Virus record (IMG/VR): IMGVR_UViG_3300020182_000174
Coordinates: 1 to 25,150 of that record
Source of the DNA: a virus
Strand: one strand, 5' to 3'
Length of the DNA stretch: 25,150 nucleotides
The position numbers and the translations under genes were made by a program. This document shows, piece after piece, positions 1 through 8,029 of the stretch. Below the pieces are notes generated by a model, which saw nothing but the letters and a program-made list of their open reading frames with translations, had not been told where the DNA came from and made no database searches. Within the stretch, counting starts at the first letter, position 1, and every line of letters begins with the position of its first letter.

Positions 1-2920
1 CTAAAAGATCAGCATCTAAACCGGAGCTTGCGCCATCAACAGTTTTTATCGCTGTCAGTATCTCAGCGGCTGTTTGATCGTCGGTATAACCATTGGGGTT
101 GCTTGCAAGGTAATACCCAGCACTCGCGTGATTACCCCAGCCGTAAGCGGTGTTCCAGTTGGTGGAGTTGTCTGTGAAAGGCAATACGTAGTTATTAGCG
201 TTCGCTGCTATGCCGTCAAGTTTAGTATGGTCTGCGTCAGTAAAGGCGTTTGTGTTCGCATTAGACTCGTAGGCAGATTTAATCTCACTAGCGGTTTGAT
301 CCGCAGTAGCGTTAGATTCTATACCATCAAGCTTGCTATGATCCGCATTTGTAAAAACATTAGAGTCGGCAGCTGCTTCTACTAATGCTCTAATCTCAGC
401 AGCCGTTTGATCAGCAGTTGCATTAGTTTCAATGCCGTCTAGCTTAGCGCCATCAACGGAAACATTACGGCCATCAAAGGTGCTCGTAGTTGTAACAGCT
501 CCAGTCAATGCACCACCAGCAAGAGGCAGGGCAACATTAGTAACGCTAGTATCAAAGTCAGCAGATACTGCTTGATTTGAACCATTACCTAGAAAGAAAT
601 TACCAGAATCAAGGTTGGGGGTTGCGTTAGCTCGACCAGCACCAGCAATGAACAAAGCTCCAGTAGATGCGTGAACCCTCTCAACCTTGCCTAGGTTTTG
701 TATAAGCGAGGTCTCACCAGCAGGGGCCGTAGCAGTTAGCTCTCCAGAAGTAGTGCTAACATAGAGTTGATCACCAAGGGAAAAAGGTGTTGTATCTATG
801 TTATGTAATTGGCCATAAGTTACGCAATTAACATTTGCATTAGCACTAACTGTAGTTTGAGATACTCCAAAGGATGGCATCTTAGTAAAGTCACTAGCGT
901 TTGCCTTCATAACTATAGGCGTATTTCCGCTTATTCCTGAAATATAAAGTGCATCACCTTTAGTTATTGCCTCCCCAGCCTTAGCAGGAAACACCTGTGC
1001 ACCGCTGAGATCACCCTCAAACAACGGTGCTTCAATGGTACCTGTTACGATACCACCAGTTGATAGTAAGTAGTCTTCAGCATCTGCTGTTGCAATGGTG
1101 CCTAAATCTAAGTTAGTCCTAGCTGCACTTACATCTGTTAAGTCACTTAAGTTGTTTGTGGCAAGTAACACACCAGAGAGAGAAGCATAAGCACTCACCC
1201 ACTGGGCACCCTCATACACTTTCATAGTGTCAGTGGTGGTGTTGAAGTACAAAGTACCAGCTACTAAAGGATCACCATCATTATCTGTGGTGGGGTCATC
1301 AGTTTTCTGTCCCAAGTATCTGTCATCAAAGCTATCAAAAGCTGCTAGTGCTGCATCCCTAGCTGCTTCTGAAGCAGCCTGAGCTGTTAAAGAAGTAGCT
1401 GCACTACCAGCAGAGTTAGTTGCTGAAGTAGCAGAAGCTGTAGCACTTGCAGCAGAAGCTGTAGCACTGTTAGCTGCATCAGTGGCTGACCCAGATGCTG
1501 CTAACTCTGAAGAACTGGCGTTAGTTTCTGAGACAGCAGCAGCACTAGCACTAGTAGATGCAGAAACTGCACTAGCAGCAGCAGCGTCCTTAGACACTAG
1601 TGCGCTTGCCTCAGATATATCAGCATTAGTTTCACTATCAAATGAAGCTGCTTCTGAAAGGCTAGCTTCAAGAGCACTGGAAGCTGCATTAGCCTCACTC
1701 ACATTAGCAGCGTCAGCGCTAAGTTGAGCATCTGATGCACTTGATGCTGCACTCACAGCACTCGATGCAGCAGCAGCTTCACTGTTTATTGCATTAACTT
1801 CACTAAGACCTGCATTAGTTTCACTAGTCGAAGCAGCAAGTGCAGCAGCAGAAGCTGTAACAGTATTAGCAGCTACAGAAGTCTCACTAGCTTGAGCATT
1901 TTGTGCAGCAGTTAAAGCTTGGTTCTTATAGTCAAGTGCTTGAGTAGCAGAGCTTCCAGCTTGAGTCGCACTGGCAGCCGAGGCAACAGCGCTTGTCTCA
2001 GAAGCATTGGCACTAAGAGATGCCTCAGTTGCAGATGCAGTAGCGTTAGTTTCACTAGCTGAGGCAGCTTGAGCTTCACTAACAGCAGTTGCGCTTGCTT
2101 GGCTAGAAACTGTAGCTGATGCGGCAGCATCTTGAGCATACTTATAAGCGCCATAGAAAGCTGTACTGTCCACTAAAGAGACTGAAGTAGCCCATTGCAT
2201 CGCAAGGTCTTCGGAATCTGAAGCAGCAGTAGAACTTGCAGCAGCGTTAGCTTCGCTCAAAGCAGCGTTGTCTTCTGAAGTTTCGGCAAGATCTGCTGAG
2301 GCTAAAGAGGCAGCTGCACTACTTGCTGACGCAGCAGCACTGTTTACCGAAGTGAGAGAGTACTGTTGAGCAGCAATAGAAGCTGTGGTAGCACTTATGT
2401 CAGATGACTCAGCACTAGCTTCACTTGCGGCAGCGGCAGCAGCACTGGCAGCAGCACCACTGGCACTGTTACTAGCTGCGAGAGCTTCATTCTCTGCATC
2501 AACAACGTGTTGCGCTGCTAATAGATTAGAAGTTTCAGCGTTGACTGCACTTGTCTCTGAGCTAATAGCACTTGCAGCACTCTGAGAAGCACTCGCAGCA
2601 CTGGCATCAGCACTCGAAGCAGCGTCAGTTTCACTAGTGAGTGCAGAAGATGCGCTGGCAGCAGCAGCAAGCTCTGAGGCATAAGCAGCTGCCTGAGACA
2701 CTTTCGCTTCATTAGCAGCAGAAACAGCTGTGTCGTTAGCTGTGATTGCCTCAGGCGAACCGTTTTCCCCAAAAGAGCCGCCAAGTGATGAATCATCAGT
2801 TACTATTAGATTAGTAGTTGGTTCTGGGCCTACAGTGTTTGTGGGTATGACTTGGACTTGATCATCCCCGGAACCTCCAAAAGATCCACCAAGAGCGATA
2901 TCATCTGTTATATCTGACAT
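1..2920 (-). CDS. Tail fibre protein with Ala/Ser-rich shaft, C-terminus beyond window
   Basis: This frame stays open from an ATG at 2918-2920 to the left edge (973 codons visible), so the gene is partial at its C-terminus. The start is set by a stop-RBS-start run, TAAGGAGGCAACATG, shared with the upstream gene. Residues 1-60 hold two copies of a TDD-x2-LGGSFG motif exactly 36 residues apart. Residues about 62-525 are an Ala/Ser/Thr/Glu-rich low-complexity shaft of SA-x2-A and SET-NA units, probably a trimeric coiled coil, broken near residue 240 by a short Trp/Tyr-containing segment. Next comes a segment of the DNDGDPLVAGTLYFNTTT type seen in many phage fibres. The visible end has three KLDGI repeats with a 37-residue period (111 bp), two followed by NATADQTA, then a WNTAYGWGNH segment. 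The likely role is host adhesion at the virion tail. Function is inferred from composition and motifs; the receptor-binding tip is not in the window. Confidence 0.88.
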   Translation of the reverse strand, partial: MSDITDDIALGGSFGGSGDDQVQVIPTNTVGPEPTTNLIVTDDSSLGGSFGENGSPEAITANDTAVSAANEAKVSQAAAYASELAAAASASSALTSETDAASSADASAASASQSAASAISSETSAVNAETSNLLAAQHVVDAENEALAASNSASGAAASAAAAAASEASAESSDISATTASIAAQQYSLTSVNSAAASASSAAASLASADLAETSEDNAALSEANAAASSTAASDSEDLAMQWATSVSLVDSTAFYGAYKYAQDAAASATVSSQASATAVSEAQAASASETNATASATEASLSANASETSAVASAASATQAGSSATQALDYKNQALTAAQNAQASETSVAANTVTASAAALAASTSETNAGLSEVNAINSEAAAASSAVSAASSASDAQLSADAANVSEANAASSALEASLSEAASFDSETNADISEASALVSKDAAAASAVSASTSASAAAVSETNASSSELAASGSATDAANSATASAASATASATSATNSAGSAATSLTAQAASEAARDAALAAFDSFDDRYLGQKTDDPTTDNDGDPLVAGTLYFNTTTDTMKVYEGAQWVSAYASLSGVLLATNNLSDLTDVSAARTNLDLGTIATADAEDYLLSTGGIVTGTIEAPLFEGDLSGAQVFPAKAGEAITKGDALYISGISGNTPIVMKANASDFTKMPSFGVSQTTVSANANVNCVTYGQLHNIDTTPFSLGDQLYVSTTSGELTATAPAGETSLIQNLGKVERVHASTGALFIAGAGRANATPNLDSGNFFLGNGSNQAVSADFDTSVTNVALPLAGGALTGAVTTTSTFDGRNVSVDGAKLDGIETNATADQTAAEIRALVEAAADSNVFTNADHSKLDGIESNATADQTASEIKSAYESNANTNAFTDADHTKLDGIAANANNYVLPFTDNSTNWNTAYGWGNHASAGYYLASNPNGYTDDQTAAEILTAIKTVDGASSGLDADLL

Positions 2921-2929
2921 GTTGCCTCC

Positions 2930-3943
2930 TTAGATTAATCCCCTTGCATCAAAGCTAACATGAGCTTGACCAGCGGAGAGTTTACGTTTCTTCTCTTCGT
3001 TGTTTAACTCTTGTACGGCTTCTGCAAAGCGAGCTTTATATTTCTCTGATTGTTGATCTTCTTGTAAGTAGTCAAAGCAACGATGCAAAGCACCGAACAG
3101 TAGTACACGCTCATTTTGATCTTTCAACCAATTACCAATCTCTGCGACATACCTGACATACTCACCTTCAATCTCTTGATAAGTTCTTTTCTCCAGCACT
3201 GTAAGTGCTTCATACTCAACCGCAGTCTTTACCTCATAGGTATCACTGTCAGCTTGAGCCTCAGCAAGTGTAACCGTAGCAGGTATGGTCTTACGTGCAT
3301 CTAGGGCAGCGAGTCTACGGTAGTAGAACAACTCTACAACATCACCCTCAGCTACTAGCTGACCCGCAATCAGGATGTTCCCACCCTTACGGGTAAAGTA
3401 ACCACTGTTGTGAGTGCTATCGTTGTAGTCGTAGAAGGTCTTAGTGTCTACTGTTTCATTGTACACAGTGTCTTGATATGCACTATGAGTGTTTACACTG
3501 GGCGTATCTGAAGCTAAGATGATTGCATAGTTCTTCTGGTTAACATCAGTAACCTCAACACCATTAACAGTAGCTCCTATCTCAGGGCGTTTGGTCGTGC
3601 CCATAGATCTCAAGACAATAAAAGAGACTGTATCATGGGGCACTGCAAAGGTAGCATTAGCTACGTCTGGGTTAGTGTCGTTAGTGTTAAACTGTGCATC
3701 TTTAATGTTATTACTTACAGCTACTGCATAGACACCTTCTGATGTCTTTGTACAATAGGTGATGGGTGTGTCTTTACGAATGACGTAGTACTTAGAGAAC
3801 TCCAAAGGTGGAATCTCTAAATGTCGGTACGCTTCATCTGCGGCATACCTTAAGCTTGATTGTATAATAGAGTCAGAAAGAACCGCTTGCTCACGGTTAG
3901 CCCAATCTCGTACCATCTTTACTAATTCTGTATATGTAGCCAT
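2930..3943 (-). CDS. Putative head-tail adaptor (connector) protein
   Basis: The protein has 337 residues starting at MATYTELV. The ATG at 3941-3943 is preferred over a longer open frame because GAAGGAG lies just upstream. The N-terminus (TELVKMVRDWANR) and the C-terminal helix-rich part (NERVLLFGALHRCFDYLQED, then a KYKARF-x-EAVQELN segment) resemble the SU10-type phage adaptor family, whose members dock under the portal ring and join it to the tail. The central part is beta-rich with YYRRLAAL, also typical of that family. It is the last gene before the tail fibre and follows a run of small genes after the capsid, which fits a neck component. No other tail tube or nozzle gene is visible, so the exact position in the neck is inferred. 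Confidence 0.6.
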   Translation of the reverse strand: MATYTELVKMVRDWANREQAVLSDSIIQSSLRYAADEAYRHLEIPPLEFSKYYVIRKDTPITYCTKTSEGVYAVAVSNNIKDAQFNTNDTNPDVANATFAVPHDTVSFIVLRSMGTTKRPEIGATVNGVEVTDVNQKNYAIILASDTPSVNTHSAYQDTVYNETVDTKTFYDYNDSTHNSGYFTRKGGNILIAGQLVAEGDVVELFYYRRLAALDARKTIPATVTLAEAQADSDTYEVKTAVEYEALTVLEKRTYQEIEGEYVRYVAEIGNWLKDQNERVLLFGALHRCFDYLQEDQQSEKYKARFAEAVQELNNEEKKRKLSAGQAHVSFDARGLI

Positions 3944-3956
3944 TGGGCCTCTCCTT

Positions 3957-4226
3957 CTACCATTTAACTTTGTTAGCCCAATAAGCTGCACTCATTGGCC
4001 CTTTGCTAATGTTCTTTTGATGACGGGCCTTAAAGCTTTTACGCTTAGCCTTCATCTTTGCTGACTCACCTGCTTTAGGCTTTCCTGCGGTTGAGGCACC
4101 TTGCTCTCCAAACCGTATGATCTTCTCTACACCATTGGAACATGCTTTTACAACATGGCTCTTTGTTGGGTGGTTAGGAGTACGCTGGGGTTGGTTACAC
4201 TTCATTTTACTTTTATCAATTGCCAT
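3957..4226 (-). CDS. Small basic protein of unknown function
   Basis: This 89-residue, Lys/Arg-rich protein starts at MAIDKSKMKC. GGAGG followed by GAAAAAG precedes that ATG, so the longer frame beginning MMSRQA is not used. It contains an IRFGEQGAS segment followed by KSFKARHQKNI and a C-terminal MSAAYWANKVKW. I recognise this pattern as a recurrent hypothetical protein of aquatic phages, with no known function. It overlaps the upstream gene by 11 bp, and its stop lies 13 bp before the adaptor gene, so it is translated as part of the structural operon. The strong positive charge suggests nucleic-acid or capsid contact; that is inference only. Confidence 0.75.
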   Translation of the reverse strand: MAIDKSKMKCNQPQRTPNHPTKSHVVKACSNGVEKIIRFGEQGASTAGKPKAGESAKMKAKRKSFKARHQKNISKGPMSAAYWANKVKW

Positions 4227-4467
4227 CTTTTTCCCTCCGCTTGCCGCTTGCCGTGACATCATGTTTAATCCTTTTAGAGCTAGTCTTTTTACGCTTGCTC
4301 CTTTCTTTCTCTGCCTTGGTCATCTTAGCTGCGACAGCCTTAGGTCGGCAGGAAGGGTAGGGTCGCTTGCTGTCTTTTGCAGACTTACGACCACACGCTT
4401 CACCTGTCTTAAGGTCAACCCATTCCTCGTGGAACCACTTACTTAAACCGCCTTTGTACTTAGCCAT
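4216..4467 (-). CDS. Small basic DUF5872-like protein
   Basis: The protein has 83 residues. The N-terminal KYKGGLSKWFHEEWVDL, followed by ACGRKSAKDSKRPYPSCRP and AAKMTKAE, matches my memory of the DUF5872 family, found in phages and some large eukaryotic viruses. Two cysteines in ACGR and PSCRP could bind a metal but no full site is seen. The C-terminal half is Lys/Arg-rich. GGGAGG lies upstream of the ATG. The start shares one base with the TAA of the preceding gene (TAATG) and the end overlaps the following gene by 11 bp, so the three small basic genes are translationally coupled. Function is unknown; family assignment is from memory. Confidence 0.72.
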   Translation of the reverse strand: MAKYKGGLSKWFHEEWVDLKTGEACGRKSAKDSKRPYPSCRPKAVAAKMTKAEKERSKRKKTSSKRIKHDVTASGKRREKDGN

Positions 4468-4631
4468 TATCGGTAGCCTCCCCCACGTTTCTTATATTCT
4501 TTTACTAGCCAACCGTTAGCATAAGCAGAAGGATACACATCAAACTTACGCTTAGCTTCTGCCTTAACTCGGGAGTATAAAGCCTTGTTAGTTGGAACAG
4601 GCTTGCTTAAGGGGCCTTTCTTATTAGCCAT
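4467..4631 (-). CDS. Small basic protein, VYPSAYANGW type
   Basis: This 54-residue ORF reads MANKKGPLSKPVPTNKAL, then a KAEAKRKFDVYPSAYANGW segment and a C-terminal KEYKKRGGGYR. The VYPSAYANGW and Gly-rich basic end recur in small aquatic-phage and large-virus proteins of unknown function. AGGGGGCAGTG precedes the ATG. Its TAA overlaps the next start codon as TAATG. It forms a trio with the two following basic proteins, between capsid and neck genes. It may bind nucleic acid or act as a minor capsid component, but nothing in the sequence proves either. Confidence 0.75.
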   Translation of the reverse strand: MANKKGPLSKPVPTNKALYSRVKAEAKRKFDVYPSAYANGWLVKEYKKRGGGYR

Positions 4632-4640
4632 CACTGCCCC

Positions 4641-4958
4641 CTAGTAAGACATTAATGCTGGATACTCTGACTTCATGATTGCAATAACCTTACGAACTGC
4701 TGTGGGGTCGTGCATGAAGTTTGCATCGTGTACATCAATCTTGTATTTAGTTAAAATATCTAAAGCTACGATATCAGGAATAGTACATGCCTTTTTGTAC
4801 CCAATGTCTTTACGCCCTATACGGGTTCCTTCTCTATCAGCTTTAGCTTGCGCTATAAAAGGTGCAGCGTCTTGATGAATCTGGAAATCACCTGTGTCTA
4901 TATCAATACCACCTGTCATTCCACCTGCGGTATTAATAGTATAGTGTTTAGAATCCAT
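4641..4958 (-). CDS. Conserved phage protein of unknown function near capsid
   Basis: The protein has 105 residues starting at MDSKHYTIN. The ATG is preferred over an in-frame GTG three codons earlier because GAGGTG would then serve as the RBS. Visible features are a Gly-rich N-terminus (AGGMTGGIDIDTGDF), an RIGRKDIGYKKACTIPDIVAL core and a C-terminal KIDVHDANFMHD followed by an Ile-rich helix. This pattern, GYKK-TIPDIVA-LH/DDPNFMHD, recurs in T7-like marine phages next to head genes. Its function is not known; a small virion or capsid-associated protein is possible. Confidence 0.7.
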   Translation of the reverse strand: MDSKHYTINTAGGMTGGIDIDTGDFQIHQDAAPFIAQAKADREGTRIGRKDIGYKKACTIPDIVALDILTKYKIDVHDANFMHDPTAVRKVIAIMKSEYPALMSY

Positions 4959-4977
4959 TAGTCCCACCTCTTATATC

Positions 4978-5205
4978 TTAATTAGTTATCGCTACAAAGC
5001 GACCAGTCTTTCCAATAACACCAAGGACTGGGCCAACAATGGCGAAGTCAATAGTGCCTTTAATAAATCGAGCTGATGACAGCTCATAACCACCACCTGT
5101 TGCGTCTGCGGTTACCCACACGCAGTCCTCAGCAGGGAGGTTGTATTGTGTTCCAGCTGTGAAGCCATTAGCTGTTGTTCCGATTGTACCTTTAATTACC
5201 ATCAT
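4978..5205 (-). CDS. Small hypothetical protein downstream of capsid
   Basis: The 75-residue product is Gly/Thr/Val-rich with alternating hydrophobic residues, which predicts a small beta protein. It has one Cys-Val-Trp and ends in RFVAITN. AGGAGA lies upstream; two adjacent ATGs (M1 and M2) could both start. It is the first gene after the terminator that follows the capsid gene, so it is expressed only from read-through transcripts. A head-decoration or fibre-like role would fit its size and place, but no family is recognised. Confidence 0.62.
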   Translation of the reverse strand: MMVIKGTIGTTANGFTAGTQYNLPAEDCVWVTADATGGGYELSSARFIKGTIDFAIVGPVLGVIGKTGRFVAITN

Positions 5206-5231
5206 AATTACTTATCTCCTAAAGCAATAAT

Positions 5232-5266
5232 AAAAAAAGGGGGAGAAGCCCTAAAGCAACTCCCCC
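5232..5266 (-). terminator. Rho-independent terminator after the capsid gene
   Basis: On the minus strand a perfect 7-bp GGGGGAG/CTCCCCC stem (5266-5260 with 5245-5239) with a 14-nt loop is followed directly by seven T residues (5238-5232). It sits 21 bp past the capsid stop codon. It would lower expression of the downstream neck and fibre genes relative to capsid, a common arrangement in phages. Confidence 0.88.
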
Positions 5267-5286
5267 ATAGATGTTACCCTAAAGTC

Positions 5287-6354
5287 TTACTTAAGACCGT
5301 AGATAGCACCACAACCCAATGGGTTCTTAACTTCAAACGTGTTCTCTTCTACCAGCATACCGACAGTAGAGTCACCTTTCTGACCTACATCTACTTCGGC
5401 CAAAGGACGCAGAGATGCAAGTGCAAACCACTGAGGATCATATACAAGTGCACATGAATCAGAGTAGTCGTTCGCAGTACCAGCAGTGCCAGTCTGGAGA
5501 CCCATGATGTAGTTTGGAACTACCATCAGATCACCAAAGTCAGACATGTAGATATCAACAGACTGACGTAGCTTGCCATCTGCATCAATGTTACGCTGAA
5601 CACCAGTGTCACCAACCATCAGGTCAGAGAAGTCACGGCGAAGCTTAGGAGACAACATGATCTTAGTTGCCTTACCGCCTTGCTCGTAGATCTTCTGCAT
5701 GGTGCCATCGATGTCAGTCAGGCTCAGTGCTGAACGAGAAGCATCAGCAAGCAAGGTAGGAACGTGAGTACCCTTACCAGCGTTAGCGCCAACAGCAGTA
5801 CCAGAAGCAAAAGTACAAGTCTTCTCGTCATTTACGTATGACTGGAAGCCACCCATGGTACGAGTACCTGAGCCGTTAGCAACCTGATAGCCATTTACCA
5901 GATCGTGCTCGATGTCACGGCGAAGCTCAGTACCACGCTTCTTCAACTGGTATGCGTACTCATCAGCAACGCCAGCCTGATCTACTGCACGGCGGGTGCC
6001 GGATACAGCGATAGTCTTACCGTTGATCTGAGTGTAGTTACCCAAGCGAGTGCGTGATGGGCCAACAGGGTTAAATGCAGCACCGCCTTCAGAACCGCCA
6101 GCACCGGGCTGTACGTAGTCAGCACCGTCAACCAGCTTAGAGTTGCCGGGTGCAGCTAGCTCGTCAGTCTGCCACTCGTGGTAGATTGCAGTAGCTTTGC
6201 TCTTGCCGATAGACGACAGGAAAGGAGTCTCATCACGAGTGATAAGGGAGATGAAGTTAGCAAGATCTTCACGTTGTGAAACATTGCTGTTACTAGTTCC
6301 AGAGGCAACGCCTCCAGCTGGGCCTGTGGTAGCTCGACCGCCAATTGTAGCCAT
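5287..6354 (-). CDS. Major capsid protein, DUF5309/SU10 type
   Basis: The protein has 355 residues. A Gly/Ala/Thr-rich N-terminus is followed by SQREDLANFISLITRDETPF and then GKSKATAIYHEWQTDELAA, the hallmark segment of the DUF5309 (phage SU10 major head protein) group of HK97-fold capsids. A QINGKTIAVSGT stretch and an ELRRDIEHDLVNG helix follow, as expected for that family. AAGGAATACTATT precedes the ATG. It lies directly after the scaffold gene and before a strong terminator, which is the usual position for the most abundant head protein. A procapsid protease was not found, so maturation may rely on scaffold release without cleavage. Confidence 0.9.
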   Translation of the reverse strand: MATIGGRATTGPAGGVASGTSNSNVSQREDLANFISLITRDETPFLSSIGKSKATAIYHEWQTDELAAPGNSKLVDGADYVQPGAGGSEGGAAFNPVGPSRTRLGNYTQINGKTIAVSGTRRAVDQAGVADEYAYQLKKRGTELRRDIEHDLVNGYQVANGSGTRTMGGFQSYVNDEKTCTFASGTAVGANAGKGTHVPTLLADASRSALSLTDIDGTMQKIYEQGGKATKIMLSPKLRRDFSDLMVGDTGVQRNIDADGKLRQSVDIYMSDFGDLMVVPNYIMGLQTGTAGTANDYSDSCALVYDPQWFALASLRPLAEVDVGQKGDSTVGMLVEENTFEVKNPLGCGAIYGLK

Positions 6355-6375
6355 AATAGTATTCCTTATATTTAA

Positions 6376-7476
6376 TTAGAGTTTCAGAGAGTTTGCTGCA
6401 TAATCCCGCAGAAAAGCCATCTGGTCATCAGAGGAAGCATCTTCACGGAAGGCTCTTGCCTTCGTCATCTTGGATGCGTCCTGCTTCTGACGATTGGGTG
6501 ACTTCGCCTTTTTGGTAGGCACTGCTTTCTTTGAAGGAGCAGCCTTACGTTTGGCTTGGCCTTTAGTGACACCTTGCTTTAACACACGGTAGTCATTCAA
6601 TAGCCGAACAATGTTAGGATCAACAATAGAATCTACAAGCTCTTCAGATACACCCTCACCTATGGCAAAGTTACGTATCTCAGCAGCTATCTCAGCATTA
6701 AACCCGGGCAACTGTGCTTCAATGTTATCATTAAAGTAAGTCAGCTGTTCTTCCCAGAGTTGTTCCTGAATAGATTGTTGTTGTACTTTTAATTGTTCTT
6801 GTAAGCCTTCACGCTGCTTGCGAGCATTCCAGTATCTTTTCTGGACTTGTTCACGTTGATCCTTCAGTTCGCTTACCTCGTAAGTGTCACCATCAGCACG
6901 AGCCTTATCAATCTTAGCCTCGATGTCATGGTATTCCTTAGCAAGGTTTTGTTCAGTTCCTACTAGAATTGCAGCAGAAGCGTTACCAAGTTCTTGCACT
7001 TCAGCGAGGGCTCGTGCCCGTTCGTCTTCAAGTGCTTTCTTAGCTTCGCCTAGTTCACGACCCTTTTTACTAAGTGAGCTGTCAGTCTGATAGCCTTTCA
7101 GGAGATCCGCAAAGGATACATCCAGTTCTTCACCATCAATCTTAACACGGACTTTAGCGTCCAGATCTAAATCGTCAGCAGTGAATACATCAGTCTCTTG
7201 GGTAGAATCCTCTTCGGAATCATCCTCATCTTCTGTTTCTTCTGCGTCTTCTTCATCTCCCTCTTCAGTAACGGTTTCATCAGATTCTTCAGGGTCTTCT
7301 ACTTCGTCTGATTCCACCGGGTCAACCTCTGGAACTTCCTCATTAGGTAGCGGTGCTTCATTCTCCAGAAAGTCTGAATTACTTAGCACGGCATCTAGGA
7401 GGCTCTGTTCGGTCTGACCGTTATCGGACATCTGCACATTGTCATCCATAGCGGGTAGAGTAGTGTTGTCTGTCAT
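6376..7476 (-). CDS. Putative capsid scaffolding protein
   Basis: The protein has 366 residues. Residues about 40-95 are almost wholly Asp/Glu/Ser/Thr (a strongly acidic segment). A small VRVKIDGEELDVSFADLLKG motif follows near residues 108-127, then a long charged helical region (about 135-235, probably coiled coil) and a basic Lys-rich tail near 300-340. This acidic-helix-basic layout, encoded just upstream of the capsid gene and after the portal, is that of phage scaffolding proteins in SU10-like and T7-like phages. The basic tail would contact the capsid protein. GAGGAATTAAAT precedes the ATG. Assignment rests on position and composition, not on a strict motif. Confidence 0.75.
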   Translation of the reverse strand: MTDNTTLPAMDDNVQMSDNGQTEQSLLDAVLSNSDFLENEAPLPNEEVPEVDPVESDEVEDPEESDETVTEEGDEEDAEETEDEDDSEEDSTQETDVFTADDLDLDAKVRVKIDGEELDVSFADLLKGYQTDSSLSKKGRELGEAKKALEDERARALAEVQELGNASAAILVGTEQNLAKEYHDIEAKIDKARADGDTYEVSELKDQREQVQKRYWNARKQREGLQEQLKVQQQSIQEQLWEEQLTYFNDNIEAQLPGFNAEIAAEIRNFAIGEGVSEELVDSIVDPNIVRLLNDYRVLKQGVTKGQAKRKAAPSKKAVPTKKAKSPNRQKQDASKMTKARAFREDASSDDQMAFLRDYAANSLKL

Positions 7477-7490
7477 ATTTAATTCCTCTT

Positions 7491-7712
7491 CTATTTAGCA
7501 ACAGCTTTCTTAGCTGCTACCTTTTGCGTAGTTGGTTCAGTTGCTGGTACTAGGTTAGCTTCATAACGATCCTTGAGAGCATATAGGCTCACCAAGTTGT
7601 TTGAGTTTAACTTACATTTACCTGCACTACGCATTGAATCATATTCTAATAATCCAATCATCCCCACTACATTCTCTAGTAGGGTTTCATAATTAATTGT
7701 TCTACTGTCCAT
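7491..7712 (-). CDS. Small hypothetical protein in head operon
   Basis: This 73-residue protein begins MDSRTINYETLLENVV and ends with an Ala/Lys-rich tail (QKVAAKKAVAK). It is mostly helical and lacks a known motif. Its start overlaps the end of the preceding gene by 11 bp, with GAGGACG as RBS, and it lies 14 bp before the scaffold gene. The Ala/Lys tail resembles the basic tail of the neighbouring scaffold protein, but no homology is claimed. Unknown function. Confidence 0.6.
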   Translation of the reverse strand: MDSRTINYETLLENVVGMIGLLEYDSMRSAGKCKLNSNNLVSLYALKDRYEANLVPATEPTTQKVAAKKAVAK

Positions 7713-8016
7713 CGTCCTCGACCTCTCTTTCTAAGTGTGGTATGTTCTTTCCGTACATCTCGTATTGTGCTAGCTTGGACTTAACGTCCCCCAAGGATAA
7801 GACACAGGAGTAAATAAACTCTCTGGTCTTATTCTCATGGGGTTCCGTATTGAGGAACTGAAGGTAGTAATCTACCATCAACTCCCCATAAGCCCCTGTG
7901 AAAAACTCTTCACGCTCTCTTGAAGCGAACTGGGCATTCACTAGGGCTTGTTTAGCTAGGACATCTGGATGTACATTCTTCAACCGCTTCTCGGCTGTCT
8001 GCTTGTACTTATTCAT
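7702..8016 (-). CDS. Small hypothetical protein downstream of portal
   Basis: The product has 104 residues, helical and charged. It contains NVHPDVLAKQALVNAQFASRE near residues 14-34, then EFFTGAYGELMVDYYLQFL, and ends in acidic VEDDGQ. GAGGAATAGG precedes the ATG. It follows the portal gene by 13 bp and overlaps the next gene by 11 bp. No family was recognised. Its position between portal and scaffold suggests a head-assembly role, by context only. Confidence 0.62.
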   Translation of the reverse strand: MNKYKQTAEKRLKNVHPDVLAKQALVNAQFASREREEFFTGAYGELMVDYYLQFLNTEPHENKTREFIYSCVLSLGDVKSKLAQYEMYGKNIPHLEREVEDDGQ

Positions 8017-8029
8017 CCTATTCCTCTTA

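Noticed and set aside
1482-1727. Antisense Ala/Ser/Leu-rich open frame opposite the tail fibre
   Set aside because: It is the complement of the low-complexity fibre shaft; similar open frames at 1912-2154, 2385-2585 and 2518-2796 arise the same way and lack RBSs.
1300-2800. CRISPR-like repetition
   Set aside because: The repeats are codon-level Ala/Ser units with no constant spacer or repeat length and lie in an open reading frame.
7181-7417. Plus-strand Ser-rich open frame
   Set aside because: It is the reverse reading of the Asp/Glu-rich segment of the scaffold gene, with no RBS and no homology pattern.
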